From positions 1 to 54,482 of the forward strand of contig NZ_JAELTO010000017.1 of the NCBI RefSeq assembly GCF_016428875.1: DNA of 54,482 nt, in the 5' to 3' direction. Both the position numbers and the translations under genes were made by a program. This stretch comes from Xylophilus sp. ASV27 (GTDB taxonomy: Bacteria > Pseudomonadota > Gammaproteobacteria > Burkholderiales > Burkholderiaceae_C). The notes below the pieces were generated by a model. That model saw only the letters and a program-made list of their open reading frames with translations, ran no database searches and was not told the origin of the DNA. Below, one piece after another: positions 10,991-20,013 of this stretch. Within the stretch, counting starts at the first letter, position 1, and every line of letters starts with the position of its first letter.

Positions 10991-11346
10991 GCGCCGGCAC
11001 GTCCGCCCCGCTGCTGCATGCCGCCGTGCCGGTCCTGCCTTCGCTGGACCTGGACGAAAGCGCGGCCTTCTACGCCGAGCGCCTGGGCTTTGCGGTGCGG
11101 CTGCGTGCCGACGACTACCTGATCGTCGCGCGCGACGGCTGCGAGCTGCACTTCTGGCCCTGCGACGAACGCCACATCGCCGAGAACAGCGCCTGCTATG
11201 TGCGCGGCGACACGCGCGCGCTGCATGCCGACTTCGCCGCGCGCGGCCTCGTGCTCGAGCCGCCGGCCGAGCGCCCCTGGGGTATGCGCGAGCTGTACGT
11301 GATCGACCCGCACGGCAACCTGCTCAAGTTCGGAGAGCCCACGTGA
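10987..11346 (+). CDS. VOC-superfamily (glyoxalase/bleomycin-resistance-like) protein
   Basis: A small protein of 119 aa with one VOC domain: the strand [22 protein letters not shown] at the N-terminus, ELHFWPC in the middle and [19 protein letters not shown] at the end. The form resembles bleomycin-resistance and dioxygenase-like single-domain proteins. It overlaps ugpC on one side and ugpQ on the other by 4 bp each, so it is translated as part of the ugp operon. The function is not known. Glycerol-3-phosphate catabolism can feed methylglyoxal, so a detoxifying role is conceivable, but that is inference. Confidence 0.85.
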
Positions 11347-12092
11347 GCCCCGCCGCCCCGCCCCCCTGGCCCTACCCGCGCTGGATCGCCCACCGCGGCG
11401 CCGGCCGGCTCGCGCCCGAGAACACGCTGGCGGCGTTTCGCCTGGGGGCGCAGCACGGCTACCGCATGTTCGAGTGCGACGTGAAGCTCAGCGCCGACGG
11501 CGTGCCCTTCCTGCTGCACGACGCCACGCTGGAGCGCACCACCGACGGCCACGGCGTCGCCGGCGAGCAGCCCTGGGCCCAACTGGCGCAGCGCGACGCC
11601 GGCGCTTGGCACTCGCGCGCCCATGCGGGCGAGCCGCTGCCCTGCTTCGGGAACATCGCCCGCTACTGCCTGCGCAACGGTTTTCAGCTCAACGCAGAGA
11701 TCAAGCCCACGCCCGGGGCCGAGCGCCTGACCGGCGAGGTGGTGGCACGGCATGCCGCGCGCCTCTGGCAGGGCGCGGCGGTGCCGCCGCTGCTCACCTC
11801 GTTCCAGCCCGAGGCCCTGGCCGGCGCCCGGCACGGCGCGCCAGCCCTGCCGCGCGGACTGCTGCTCGATACCCCGCGCAAGGGCTGGCTGGAAGAGGCC
11901 CGGGCACTGGGCTGCGTGGCCGTGGTCTGCAACCATGCGCTCTGGGATGCGGCCACGGCGGCCCAGGCCCAGGGCGCCGGCCTGCGCACGCTTTCCTACA
12001 CCGTGAACGACCCCTGGGCGGCCGAACGGCTGATCGCGCTCGGCACCGACGGCATCATCACCGACCGCGTCGACCTGTTCGCGCCGGCCTGA
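11343..12092 (+). CDS. ugpQ: Glycerophosphodiester phosphodiesterase
   Basis: A protein of 249 aa of the GDPD family. The catalytic motifs are visible: IAHRGAGRLAPENTLAAF (His, Arg and Glu), ECDVKLSADGVPFLLHD (Glu, Asp, second His) and the later NAEIKP. It hydrolyses deacylated phospholipid diesters to glycerol-3-phosphate plus an alcohol, so it supplies the substrate of the UgpBAEC transporter. No signal peptide is apparent, so it probably acts in the cytosol. Last gene of the operon; its stop is 1 bp from the stop of the convergent 91-aa gene. Confidence 0.94.
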   Translation: MSPAAPPPWPYPRWIAHRGAGRLAPENTLAAFRLGAQHGYRMFECDVKLSADGVPFLLHDATLERTTDGHGVAGEQPWAQLAQRDAGAWHSRAHAGEPLPCFGNIARYCLRNGFQLNAEIKPTPGAERLTGEVVARHAARLWQGAAVPPLLTSFQPEALAGARHGAPALPRGLLLDTPRKGWLEEARALGCVAVVCNHALWDAATAAQAQGAGLRTLSYTVNDPWAAERLIALGTDGIITDRVDLFAPA

Positions 12093-12093
12093 A

Positions 12094-12369
12094 TCAGCGG
12101 CGCCAGCCCCGGCGCAGCAGCCATTCGCTGGTGGCCAGCACCAGCACCAGCGCGACCCAGGTCAGCATGCGGCCGTCGTGGCCGGTCAGCACCAGGCCAG
12201 CCAGCAGCACCCCGGCGCCGGCCGCCAGATGCAGCGCCAGCCGGCCCGGCCAGGCCATGCGGCAAGGCCCCGGCACCACGAAACGGCCCAGCAGCAGCAT
12301 GCCCGGCGCCATCCAGAAGGCGGGCGCCAGGAAGTTCAGCAGGTGCTCGAGGATCTGCGGCAAGGACAT
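12094..12369 (-). CDS. Small membrane protein of unknown function
   Basis: A protein of 91 aa with about three hydrophobic segments (APAFWMAPGMLLLGRFVV, LALHLAAGAGVLLAGLVL and MLTWVALVLVLATSEWLL) and a basic C-terminal tail RRGWRR. I do not recognise a family. The coding frame is supported by the clean membrane-segment pattern and by its place between two well-defined genes: convergent with ugpQ, divergent from hemA. Confidence 0.65.
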   Translation of the reverse strand: MSLPQILEHLLNFLAPAFWMAPGMLLLGRFVVPGPCRMAWPGRLALHLAAGAGVLLAGLVLTGHDGRMLTWVALVLVLATSEWLLRRGWRR

Positions 12370-12441
12370 GGGATTGGGGAAGACGAGCGCTCGCTTTCAG
12401 TGCGATAGGGAAGCACAATCCTGGGGCGCAGCCACAAATTT

Positions 12442-12447
12442 TATAAT
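12442..12447 (+). promoter_or_regulatory. TATAAT box abutting the hemA start codon
   Basis: A perfect TATAAT lies only 6 bp before the hemA ATG. If it is a -10 box, transcription would begin at or next to the start codon, giving a leaderless mRNA. No good -35 hexamer is visible at 16-18 bp spacing, so this is tentative. Confidence 0.35.
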
Positions 12448-12453
12448 CCGCAA

Positions 12454-13734
12454 ATGGCAGTCTGGGCCCTGGGCATCAATCACACGACCGCGCCGCTCGA
12501 TCTGCGCGGCCGGTTCGCCTTTGCGCTGGACCAGATCGCGCCCACGCTGCAGGGCCTGCGCGGTTCCTTCCCGGCGCGCCACCCGGCGGTCGAAGCCGCC
12601 ATCATCTCCACCTGCAACCGCACCGAGATCTACTGCGCCGGCGAGCATCCGGCCCTGGACCACACCCTGGGCTGGCTGGCCCAGACCGGCGGCGTGACGC
12701 CCTCGATGCTGCAGTCGCACGCCTACACCCTGGAAGACGGCACGGCCGCGCGCCATGCCTTTCGCGTGGCCAGCGGCCTGGACTCCATGGTGCTGGGCGA
12801 GGCCCAGATCCTCGGCCAGATGAAGAACGCGGTGCGCGCGGCCGAGAGCGCCGGCGCGCTCGGCCGCACGCTCAACCAGTTGTTCCAGCGCTCGTTCTCG
12901 GTGGCCAAGGAAGTGCGCAGCGCCACCGAGATCGGCGCGCATTCGATCAGCATGGCCGCCGCCGCGGTGCGCCTGGCCGGCCAGTTGTTCGAGGACCTGG
13001 CGCAGACCCGCGTGCTGTTCGTCGGCGCGGGCGAGATGATCGAGCTGGCCGCCACCCATTTCGCGGCCAGGAACCCCAAGGCCATCGCCGTGGCCAACCG
13101 CACGCACGAGCGCGGCGAGGCGCTGGCCGCGCGCTTCGGCGGCGAGGTCATGCGCCTGGGCGACCTGCCCGAGCGCCTGCATGAGTTCGACGCGGTGGTG
13201 AGCTGCACCGCCAGCACGCTGCCGATCATCGGCCTGGGCGCGGTCGAGCGCGCGCTCAAGCGCCGCAAGCACCGCCCCATGTTCATGGTCGACCTGGCCG
13301 TGCCGCGCGACATCGAGCCCGAAGTCAAGGCCCTGGAAGACGTCTACCTCTACACCGTGGACGACCTGGCCAGCGTGGTGCAGACCGCGCAGGCGAACCG
13401 CCAGGCCGCCGTGGCGCAGGCCGAGGCCATCATCGACGCGGGCGTGCAGAGCTTCATGCACTGGATGGACCAGCGCGATCCGGTCAAGGGCAGCGTGCCC
13501 CTGATCCGCCAGCTCCATGCCCAGGCCGATACCTGGCGTAGCGCCGAGATCGCCCGCGCCCGCAAGCTGCTGGCGCGCGGCGAGGACGTGGACGCCGTGC
13601 TGGAGGCGCTCTCGCGCGGCCTGACGCAGAAGATGCTGCACGGCGCCATCAGCGAGCTGCATGCCGGCAACGCCGAACAGCGCGAGCAGACGGCCGAGAC
13701 GATTTCCCGCTTCTTCCTGCGCAACAAGTCCTGA
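12454..13734 (+). CDS. hemA: Glutamyl-tRNA reductase
   Basis: A protein of 426 aa. The N-terminal catalytic domain begins [17 protein letters not shown] and has the [10 protein letters not shown] motif with the catalytic cysteine at residue 54. The [18 protein letters not shown] segment follows, then an NADPH-binding fold with [17 protein letters not shown] (about 186-202) and a C-terminal dimerisation helix region. It reduces glutamyl-tRNA(Glu) to glutamate-1-semialdehyde, the committed step of tetrapyrrole synthesis by the C5 pathway. It is followed by prfA and prmC, the usual order in many proteobacteria. No clear Shine-Dalgarno sequence precedes the start. Confidence 0.96.
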   Translation: MAVWALGINHTTAPLDLRGRFAFALDQIAPTLQGLRGSFPARHPAVEAAIISTCNRTEIYCAGEHPALDHTLGWLAQTGGVTPSMLQSHAYTLEDGTAARHAFRVASGLDSMVLGEAQILGQMKNAVRAAESAGALGRTLNQLFQRSFSVAKEVRSATEIGAHSISMAAAAVRLAGQLFEDLAQTRVLFVGAGEMIELAATHFAARNPKAIAVANRTHERGEALAARFGGEVMRLGDLPERLHEFDAVVSCTASTLPIIGLGAVERALKRRKHRPMFMVDLAVPRDIEPEVKALEDVYLYTVDDLASVVQTAQANRQAAVAQAEAIIDAGVQSFMHWMDQRDPVKGSVPLIRQLHAQADTWRSAEIARARKLLARGEDVDAVLEALSRGLTQKMLHGAISELHAGNAEQREQTAETISRFFLRNKS

Positions 13735-13750
13735 GACGTCCTTTTCTGGG

Positions 13751-13807
13751 AAAAAAGTGCCTGCAGCCCAGGTATGTCCTGGGCTTATAGCTATATATTT
13801 CATAGCA
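13751..13807 (+). repeat. Dispersed intergenic repeat, copy A
   Basis: An A-run, then GTGCCTGCAGCCCAGGTA, GGGCTTATAGCTATA and an AT-rich end in ATAGCA. It shares its layout with the copies at 15035, 21034 (inverted) and 29006. CCCAGG/CCTGGG and TAGCTA/ATAGCA arms allow internal pairing. It lies between hemA and prfA. Confidence 0.75.
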
Positions 13808-13938
13808 CACCCATTGCCCTGAGCCGCCAACGCGCGGCCATCATTCCCGCTGCGGGCGCGCCCGCGGCCGTCGCGGATAATCGCCGCTCGCCCGAACCGC
13901 CCTGCGCCGCCCTCGCGCGCGCTCCAGACTCCAGCCCC

Positions 13939-15027
13939 GTGAAACCCTTCCTGCGCCACCAGCTCGACCGCTACGCCGTCCGTCTCGAGGAACTCGACTT
14001 CCTGCTCTCGCGCGAGGACATCATGGCCGACATGGAGCAGTACCGCGTGCTCTCGCGCGAGCATGCCGAGGTGACCCAGATCGCCGGCCGCTACGCCCGC
14101 CTGCGGCAGCGCGAGGCCGACCTCGAAGGCGCGCGCGGCATGCTCGACGACCCCGACATGGCCGAGATGGCGCAGGAGGAAATCGCCAGCGCCGAGGCCG
14201 AGCTGCAGCAACTGGCCGACGAGCTGCAGCGCCTGCTGCTGCCCAAGGACCCGGACGACGACCGCAACGCCTTCATGGAAATCCGCGCCGGCACCGGCGG
14301 CGACGAGTCGGCCCTGTTCGCCGGCGACCTGGCGCGCATGTACACCCGCTACTGCGAGCGCGCCGGCTGGCGCTGCGAGGTGGTCAGCGCCAACGAGAGC
14401 GAACTGGGCGGCTACAAGGAAATCGTGTTCCGCATCGTCGGCGACAAGGCCTACGGCCGGCTGCGCTTCGAATCCGGCGGCCACCGGGTGCAGCGCGTGC
14501 CGGCCACCGAGACCCAGGGCCGCATCCACACCAGCGCCTGCACCGTGGCCGTGCTGCCCGAGCCGGACGAGGCCCAGGCGGTGCAGATCAACCCGGCCGA
14601 CCTGCGCATCGACACCTACCGCGCCAGCGGCGCCGGCGGCCAGCACATCAACAAGACCGACTCGGCCGTGCGCATCACGCACATCCCGACCGGCATCGTG
14701 GCCGAATGCCAGGACGACCGCAGCCAGCACCGCAACAAGGCCAAGGCGCTGCAGGTGCTCTCCGCGCGCATCCAGGAGAAGGAGCGCAGCGAGCAGGCCG
14801 CCAAGGACGCCGCCATGCGCAAGGGCCTGATCGGCAGCGGCGACCGCAGCGACCGCATCCGCACCTACAACTTCCCGCAGGGGCGGCTGACCGACCACCG
14901 CATCAACCTCACGCTCTACAAGCTGCTCGCCATCATGGAGGGCGACCTGGGCGAGGTGCTGGACGCGCTGCAGCACGCGCGCGAGGCCGAGCAACTGGCC
15001 GAGCTGGAAGTCGGCGCCGCCGCCTGA
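13939..15027 (+). CDS. prfA: Peptide chain release factor 1 (RF1)
   Basis: A protein of 362 aa, close to the usual 360. I chose the GTG at 13939 (protein begins [19 protein letters not shown] after the initiator) because the upstream open frame covers the repeat element and has no RF1 similarity. Domain 2 holds the codon-recognition region [14 protein letters not shown], with a P-A-T tripeptide at the PxT position. The GGQ motif lies in [19 protein letters not shown] (about residues 231-249). It ends translation at UAA and UAG. prmC, encoding the enzyme that methylates the GGQ glutamine, is immediately downstream. Confidence 0.95.
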   Translation: MKPFLRHQLDRYAVRLEELDFLLSREDIMADMEQYRVLSREHAEVTQIAGRYARLRQREADLEGARGMLDDPDMAEMAQEEIASAEAELQQLADELQRLLLPKDPDDDRNAFMEIRAGTGGDESALFAGDLARMYTRYCERAGWRCEVVSANESELGGYKEIVFRIVGDKAYGRLRFESGGHRVQRVPATETQGRIHTSACTVAVLPEPDEAQAVQINPADLRIDTYRASGAGGQHINKTDSAVRITHIPTGIVAECQDDRSQHRNKAKALQVLSARIQEKERSEQAAKDAAMRKGLIGSGDRSDRIRTYNFPQGRLTDHRINLTLYKLLAIMEGDLGEVLDALQHAREAEQLAELEVGAAA

Positions 15028-15034
15028 TTCTGAA

Positions 15035-15091
15035 CAAAAAAGGCATGTAGCCCAGGTAGAACAAGGGCTTTTAGCTACTAAATGCATAGCA
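15035..15091 (+). repeat. Dispersed intergenic repeat, copy B, overlapping the prmC start
   Basis: Layout as in copy A: A-run, GGCATGTAGCCCAGGTA, AAGGGCTTTTAGCTA and ATAGCA. The ATG assigned to prmC (15082-15084) lies inside the last part of this repeat. Confidence 0.75.
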
Positions 15092-15939
15092 ACCAAGCCC
15101 CCCCCATCAGCATCGCCCAGGCCCTGCAGGCCGCCGGCGCGCTGGGCCTGGAGCGGCTCGATGCGCAACTGCTGCTGCTGCACGCGCTGGGACGGCCCGC
15201 GCACGAGCGCGCCTGGCTGCTGGCGCACGACACCGACCTGCTGGACGCCGCCACGCAGCAGCGGCTGTGCGGCCTCTGCAGCCGCCGCGCCGCGGGCGAG
15301 CCGCTGGCCTACCTGGTCGGGGAGAAGGAATTCTTCGGCCTGCCGCTGGCGGTGGACGCCCGCGTGCTGGTGCCGCGGCCCGACACCGAAACCCTGGTCG
15401 AATGGGCGCTGGAGCGCCTGGCCGGCCAGACCGCGCCCAGCGTGCTGGACCTGGGCACCGGCAGCGGCGCCATCGCCCTGGCGCTGCGCCACGCGCGGCC
15501 GGACGCGCAGGTGAGCGCGGTGGACGCCAGCGCCGGCGCGCTGGAGGTGGCGCGCGGCAACGCCGCCCGCCTGGGCCTGCCGCTGCGCCTTCTGCAGGGC
15601 GACTGGTACGCCGCGCTGCCGGCCGGCGAGCGCTACGGCCTGATCGTCTCCAACCCGCCCTACATCGCGGCGGACGACCGGCACCTGGCGGCCCTGGCGC
15701 ACGAGCCGCCATCGGCCCTGGTGGCCGGCGCCGACGGCCTGGACGAGCTGCGCCGCATCATCGCCCAGGCGCCCGGGCACCTCGCGCTGGGCGGCTGGCT
15801 GCTGCTGGAGCACGGCTGGGACCAGGCCGGCGCGGTACGCACCCTGTTGCAGGCCGCCGGCTTCGACGCGGTACAAAGCCGCCGCGACCTGGCAGGCATC
15901 GAACGCTGCTCGGGCGGGCTTCTGCCATCCCGCCGATAA
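15082..15939 (+). CDS. prmC: Release factor glutamine N5-methyltransferase
   Basis: A protein of 285 aa. The N-terminal helical domain (about 1-90) is followed by the SAM-binding motif VLDLGTGSGAIALAL and the catalytic SNPPYIAADDRHL (NPPY near 190-194) that positions the target glutamine. It methylates the GGQ glutamine of RF1 and RF2. The only plausible ATG lies inside intergenic repeat copy B, and no clear Shine-Dalgarno sequence precedes it. The N-terminal residues MHSNQAPP may thus derive from the repeat, and the true start should be tested. Confidence 0.93.
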   Translation: MHSNQAPPISIAQALQAAGALGLERLDAQLLLLHALGRPAHERAWLLAHDTDLLDAATQQRLCGLCSRRAAGEPLAYLVGEKEFFGLPLAVDARVLVPRPDTETLVEWALERLAGQTAPSVLDLGTGSGAIALALRHARPDAQVSAVDASAGALEVARGNAARLGLPLRLLQGDWYAALPAGERYGLIVSNPPYIAADDRHLAALAHEPPSALVAGADGLDELRRIIAQAPGHLALGGWLLLEHGWDQAGAVRTLLQAAGFDAVQSRRDLAGIERCSGGLLPSRR

Positions 15940-15994
15940 TTGCGGCCGCCGCGGCCGGGCGCTTCCGGCCGCCACCCCCCTGAAGGAGAGACCC

Positions 15995-16321
15995 ATGAGT
16001 GACGCCCAACAACGCATCGACGCCCTCGTCAAATCCAACGACGTGCTGCTCTTCATGAAGGGCAGCGCCAGCTTTCCGATGTGCGGCTTCTCCGGCCGCG
16101 CGATCCAGGTGCTCAAGGCCTGCGGCGTGGACACCAAGGCCATCAAGACCGTCAACGTGCTGGAGGACGACGGCATCCGCCAGGGCATCAAGGAATACAG
16201 CCACTGGCCGACCATCCCGCAGCTCTACGTCAAGGGCGAGTTCATCGGCGGCTCGGACATCATGATGGAGATGTACGAGTCCGGCGAGCTGCAGAAGGTG
16301 CTGGCCGGCAACGCGGCCTGA
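15995..16321 (+). CDS. grxD: Monothiol glutaredoxin (Grx4 type)
   Basis: A protein of 108 aa with the CGFS active site (FPMCGFSGRA, Cys30) and the glutathione-binding segments WPTIPQLYVKGEFIGGSDI. Family members carry and transfer 2Fe-2S clusters as homodimers or with BolA. It has a clear ribosome site (GAAGGAGAG). It follows prmC by 55 bp, an order common in this bacterial group. Confidence 0.95.
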   Translation: MSDAQQRIDALVKSNDVLLFMKGSASFPMCGFSGRAIQVLKACGVDTKAIKTVNVLEDDGIRQGIKEYSHWPTIPQLYVKGEFIGGSDIMMEMYESGELQKVLAGNAA

Positions 16322-16467
16322 TCCGCCGCCCCGCCCGCGCGCGGCGCGTTCGCCCGATGAGGGCGGCCGCGCCGTTGCTTTTTGGGGCGTTCGCCGGTGG
16401 ACGCCTGGCACGGCTTGTGCTCGAATGAAGGCGTTGCTTTTCTGATGAAGAAGTAAAGGAGTGCCAG

Positions 16468-17478
16468 ATGCAATCCCATAGCCTCGTCACCCAGTCCTCA
16501 TCCACTTTCCCGCTGCCGATCGCGCAGGTGCGCAGCGTGTTCGACCCGGCCGAGGTCGAGCGCCGGCTGGGCAAGCTGCAGCACGCCGGCGACGCGCGCG
16601 AGCACGAAAGCCTGCGCAGCACCTACGAGCGCATGCTCGAACGCGGCCCCGAGCGCTTCCAGGTCAAGCCCGCCGGCGTCCCCGACATGGCCGCGCTCTA
16701 CGACGACCTGCCCAACTTCACCGAAGTGCTGGACGACGTGCGCCGCCACGTCGCGCTGGCGCAGGACAGCCGCGACGGCCTGGAGGTCACGCCCATGCTG
16801 CTGCTGGGGCCGCCGGGCATCGGCAAGACGCATTTCGCGCGGCAGTTGGCCGACCTGATCGGCACCGGCATGAACCTGGTGCCCATGGGTTCCATGACCG
16901 CCGGCTGGCTGCTGTCGGGCTCGGCCTCGCAATGGAAGGGCTCGCGCCCGGGCAAGGTGTTCGAGGCGCTGGTGGACGGCACCTACGCCAACCCGGTGAT
17001 CGTGGTGGACGAGATCGACAAGGCCAACTGCGACGCCCAGTACGACCCGCTCGGCGCGCTCTACAGCCTGCTGGAGCACGACACTGCCAGCGCCTTCGTG
17101 GACGAGTTCGCCGAGGTCGCGATCGACGCCAGCCAGGTGCTGTGGATCACCACCGCCAACGACGCGCGCGGCATCCCCGACCCGATCCTCAACCGCATGA
17201 ACGTGTTCGAGGTGGCGCCGCCCTCGCCCGAGCAGGCGCGCCACATCGCGCTGCGCCTGTACCAATCGATCCGCGCGGGCCACGACTGGGGCAGCCGCTT
17301 CGACGAGGCCCCGCAGGAGGAGGTGCTGGAGCGCCTGGCCGCGCTGGCCCCGCGCGAGATGCGCCGCGCGCTGATGGTGGCCTTCGGCAACGCGCGGCTG
17401 GACGGCCGCGCCGAGCTGCTCGGCGACGACCTGCCCCGCCCCGGGGACCGGCGCAGCCGCATCGGGTTCATGCAATAG
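16468..17478 (+). CDS. Orphan Lon-like AAA+ ATPase without a protease domain
   Basis: A protein of 336 aa. Walker A is LLGPPGIGKTHFA (about 113-124), followed by a GSMTAGWLLSGSASQWKGSRPGKVFEAL segment typical of Lon-type AAA domains. Walker B is VIVVDEIDKA (about 177-186), sensor 1 is WITTANDARGIPDPILNRM, and sensor 2 is REMRRAL. There is no Ser-Lys protease domain; the chain ends soon after the AAA lid. A 100-residue N-terminal extension of unknown fold precedes the ATPase. Its role is unknown; it probably remodels a protein partner. The nearest neighbours (grxD, CNNM protein) give no firm clue. Confidence 0.8.
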   Translation: MQSHSLVTQSSSTFPLPIAQVRSVFDPAEVERRLGKLQHAGDAREHESLRSTYERMLERGPERFQVKPAGVPDMAALYDDLPNFTEVLDDVRRHVALAQDSRDGLEVTPMLLLGPPGIGKTHFARQLADLIGTGMNLVPMGSMTAGWLLSGSASQWKGSRPGKVFEALVDGTYANPVIVVDEIDKANCDAQYDPLGALYSLLEHDTASAFVDEFAEVAIDASQVLWITTANDARGIPDPILNRMNVFEVAPPSPEQARHIALRLYQSIRAGHDWGSRFDEAPQEEVLERLAALAPREMRRALMVAFGNARLDGRAELLGDDLPRPGDRRSRIGFMQ

Positions 17479-17551
17479 GGCCGGGGGCCGCGCCGCCACG
17501 CCCGGCCCCTACACTCTGGCGAATAGCCCCCGTGGCGCTGCCTTCGCCTTC

Positions 17552-18883
17552 ATGACCCTGACCACCAGCCTGCTCCTCATTGCCGCGCTCATCGCCGCCA
17601 GCGCCTTCTTTTCCATCGCCGAGATCTCGCTGGCCGCCTCGCGCCGGCTGCGCCTGCGCCAGATGGCCGACGAGGGCGAAGCGCGCGCCGAACGCGTGAT
17701 GCGCATCCAGGAGCAGCCCGGGCCCTACTTCACCGTGGCGCAGATCGGCCAGAACGCCATCGCCATCCTGGGCGGCATCGTCGGCGAAGGCGCGCTGAGC
17801 CCGGCCTTCACCGCGCTGTTCTCGCTCGGCCTGGGCCAGGCCGCGGCGGAGACGGCGGGCTTCCTGGCCTCGTTCGCCATCGTCACCTCCTTCTTCATCC
17901 TGTTCGCCGACCTGTTCCCCAAGCGGCTGGCCATGACCGCGCCCGAGCGCCTGGCGGTGCGCACCGCGCGCCCCATGCAACTGTTGCAGTCGCTGCTGCG
18001 CCCGCTCACCTGGGTCTACAGCAAGGGCGCGGACGGGCTGTTCGGCCTGTTCGGGCTGCCGCTGCAGCGCGACGACCGGATCACCTCCGAAGACATTCTG
18101 GCCATGACCGAGGCCGGCGCGCTGGCCGGCGTGCTGGCCGCGCGCGAGCAGCAGGTGATCGCCAACGTGTTCGAGCTGGACACCCGCACCGTCGCCAGCG
18201 CCATGTCGCCGCGCGACCGCATCGCCTACTTCCTGCGCGACGACCCGGACGCGGTGATCCGCGCGCGCATCGCGGCCGAGCCCTTCTCCACCTACCCGGT
18301 GTGCGAGGGCGACATCGACCACGTGGTGGGCTACGTGGACGCCAAGGACCTGTTCCAGCGCGTGCTCAACAACCAGCCGATCTCGCTCGACGACAACGCG
18401 CTGGTGCGCAAGGTGCTGATCGTGCCCGACAGCCTGACCCTGGCCGAGGTGCTGGACCAGTTCCGCCTGGTGGGCGAGGACTTCGCCGTCATCGTCAACG
18501 AGTACAGCCTGGTGGTGGGCGTGGTCACCCTCAACGACGTCATGAGCACCGTCATGGGCGACCTGATATCGCCGCTGGACGAGGAGCAGATCGTGCGGCG
18601 CGACGAGAACTCCTGGCTGATCGACGGCGTCACCCCGATCCAGGACGTGCTGCGCGCGCTGGACCTGGAATCCCTGCCGCACGAGGGCGACTACGAAACC
18701 CTGGCCGGCTTCCTCATGGTCATGCTGCGCCGCGTGCCGCGCCGCACCGACAGCGTGACCTGGGGCGGCTACAAGTTCGAGGTGCTGGACGTGGACAGCT
18801 ACCGCATCGACCAGGTGATGGTGGCGCGGGTGGGCACGGCAGCGGCGTCAAAAAAACTCACCGATCCAGACCACCCGGCATGA
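17552..18883 (+). CDS. CNNM/CBS-domain membrane protein (hemolysin-C/YtfL family)
   Basis: A protein of 443 aa. The N-terminal CNNM (DUF21) domain has about four membrane segments, starting LLLIAALIAASAFFSIAEISLAAS and including SFAIVTSFFILFADLFPKRLA. Two CBS domains follow (about 205-335, with SAMSPRDRIAYFLRDD and VGYVDAKDLF), then a C-terminal CorC_HlyC domain (ENSWLIDGVTPIQDVLRALDL to VDSYRIDQVMV). Family members move or sense divalent cations or polyamines at the inner membrane. The specific substrate is not evident. It is convergent with the next gene across a hairpin. Confidence 0.88.
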   Translation: MTLTTSLLLIAALIAASAFFSIAEISLAASRRLRLRQMADEGEARAERVMRIQEQPGPYFTVAQIGQNAIAILGGIVGEGALSPAFTALFSLGLGQAAAETAGFLASFAIVTSFFILFADLFPKRLAMTAPERLAVRTARPMQLLQSLLRPLTWVYSKGADGLFGLFGLPLQRDDRITSEDILAMTEAGALAGVLAAREQQVIANVFELDTRTVASAMSPRDRIAYFLRDDPDAVIRARIAAEPFSTYPVCEGDIDHVVGYVDAKDLFQRVLNNQPISLDDNALVRKVLIVPDSLTLAEVLDQFRLVGEDFAVIVNEYSLVVGVVTLNDVMSTVMGDLISPLDEEQIVRRDENSWLIDGVTPIQDVLRALDLESLPHEGDYETLAGFLMVMLRRVPRRTDSVTWGGYKFEVLDVDSYRIDQVMVARVGTAAASKKLTDPDHPA

Positions 18884-18893
18884 GGAAGCCCCA

Positions 18894-18922
18894 GGTGGAA
18901 AGCCGGCCTCCGGCATTCCACC
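18894..18922. terminator. Candidate bidirectional terminator hairpin
   Basis: GGTGGAAAGCCGG (18894-18906), loop CCT, then CCGGCATTCCACC (18910-18922) pair with a single A-A mismatch. It lies between two convergent genes. There is no strong T-run right after it, but GCTTTTTGC follows about 15 bp later on the plus strand. Confidence 0.45.
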
Positions 18923-18950
18923 CGCCATCATCATTGAGCTTTTTGCAAGC

Positions 18951-19931
18951 TCACCCCCGATTCCAGCGCCAGACCGCCGCCGCCACGTCGATCTTCTTCG
19001 GGATCAGCCCCTGCGCATGGAAGGTGTCGGCCACCTTCTGCTGCACCGCCACCAGCGCATCGGACAGCGGCTGCACGCCGTAGGTGGTGCGGCGCTGCCA
19101 GGTCTCCACCACCTCCACCGGCAGGCCCAGTTGCGGCGCCAGCAACTCGGCCACGGCGCGCGGGTTGGCGCTGGCCCAGGCGCCGGCCTTGGCGAGGACT
19201 TCGAGCACGGCGGCCACCGTCCGGGGATGGGCGTCGACGAAGGCGCGCGAGGCTTCGTAGAAGGCGTTGGGGCGCAGCAGGCCGGTGTAGTCGGCCAGCA
19301 CGCGCGCCCGGGCGGCCTGCTGGATCGCGGCCAGATACGGGTCCCAGATGGCCCAGGCATCGACCCGGCGCGACTCGAAGGCGGCGCGCGCGTCGGCCGG
19401 CGGCAGGTAGATCGGCTGGACGTCGGAGAGCTTCAGCCCGGCCTTCTCCAGCGCGGCCACCAGCAGGAAGTTGGCGCTGGAGCCCTTCTGCACCGCCACG
19501 CGCTTGCCGCGCAGGTCGGCGGCGTCGCGCAGGGGCGCGTCGGGCAGCGCGACGATGCCTTCGACGGACGGGCCCGAAGGCTCGGCGCCGATGTAGACCA
19601 GGGCAATGCCCGCGGCCTGGGCAAAGATCGGCGGCGGCGCGCCGGTGTAGCCGACGTCCACGCTGCCGCCGTTGAGCGCCTCCAGCAACTGCGGGCCGGC
19701 CGGGAACTCGTGCCAGGTCACGGCCCAGCCCTGCGGCGCCAGCGCCTTCTCCAGCGTGCCCTGCGCCTTGAGCACGCCCAGCAGCCCACCGCCCTTCTGG
19801 AAGCCCACGCGCAGCGTCCGCCGGGCCCCCGTCTGGGCGAAGGCGCCGGCGCCGGCCGCCAGCGCAAGGGCGGCACTGCCGGCCTGCAGCAGGCGGCGGC
19901 GTTGGGAGAAAGTCGGTCGGTGCGTGGGCAT
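18951..19931 (-). CDS. ABC transporter substrate-binding protein, SsuA/TauA (aliphatic sulfonate) type
   Basis: A protein of 326 aa from the start MPTHRPTFSQRRRLLQAG; an in-frame ATG six codons upstream is also possible. The RRRLLQAGSAALALAAG segment is an N-terminal signal with an RR pair that could be a Tat or a Sec signal, cleaved near AFAQ. The mature part shows the SsuA-like LRVGFQKGGGLLGVLKAQG, then NGGSVDVGYTGAPPPIFAQA and the VAVQKGSSANFLLVAALEKAG motif. It probably binds an alkanesulfonate or taurine-like compound in the periplasm. No permease or ATPase gene lies beside it, so it is an orphan here. Confidence 0.85.
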   Translation of the reverse strand: MPTHRPTFSQRRRLLQAGSAALALAAGAGAFAQTGARRTLRVGFQKGGGLLGVLKAQGTLEKALAPQGWAVTWHEFPAGPQLLEALNGGSVDVGYTGAPPPIFAQAAGIALVYIGAEPSGPSVEGIVALPDAPLRDAADLRGKRVAVQKGSSANFLLVAALEKAGLKLSDVQPIYLPPADARAAFESRRVDAWAIWDPYLAAIQQAARARVLADYTGLLRPNAFYEASRAFVDAHPRTVAAVLEVLAKAGAWASANPRAVAELLAPQLGLPVEVVETWQRRTTYGVQPLSDALVAVQQKVADTFHAQGLIPKKIDVAAAVWRWNRG

Positions 19932-20013
19932 GGCTCGGTCCTGCGTCATGAAGGGAAAGAACGCGACGGTAGCCAACGCCGACCATGCGGCCAACGAATG
20001 AATGCGCCGCTGC

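Noticed and set aside
12397-16215. A 1272-aa minus-strand open frame across hemA, prfA, prmC and grxD
   Set aside because: It spans four well-supported plus-strand genes and has low-complexity, repeat-like composition; an antisense GC artefact.
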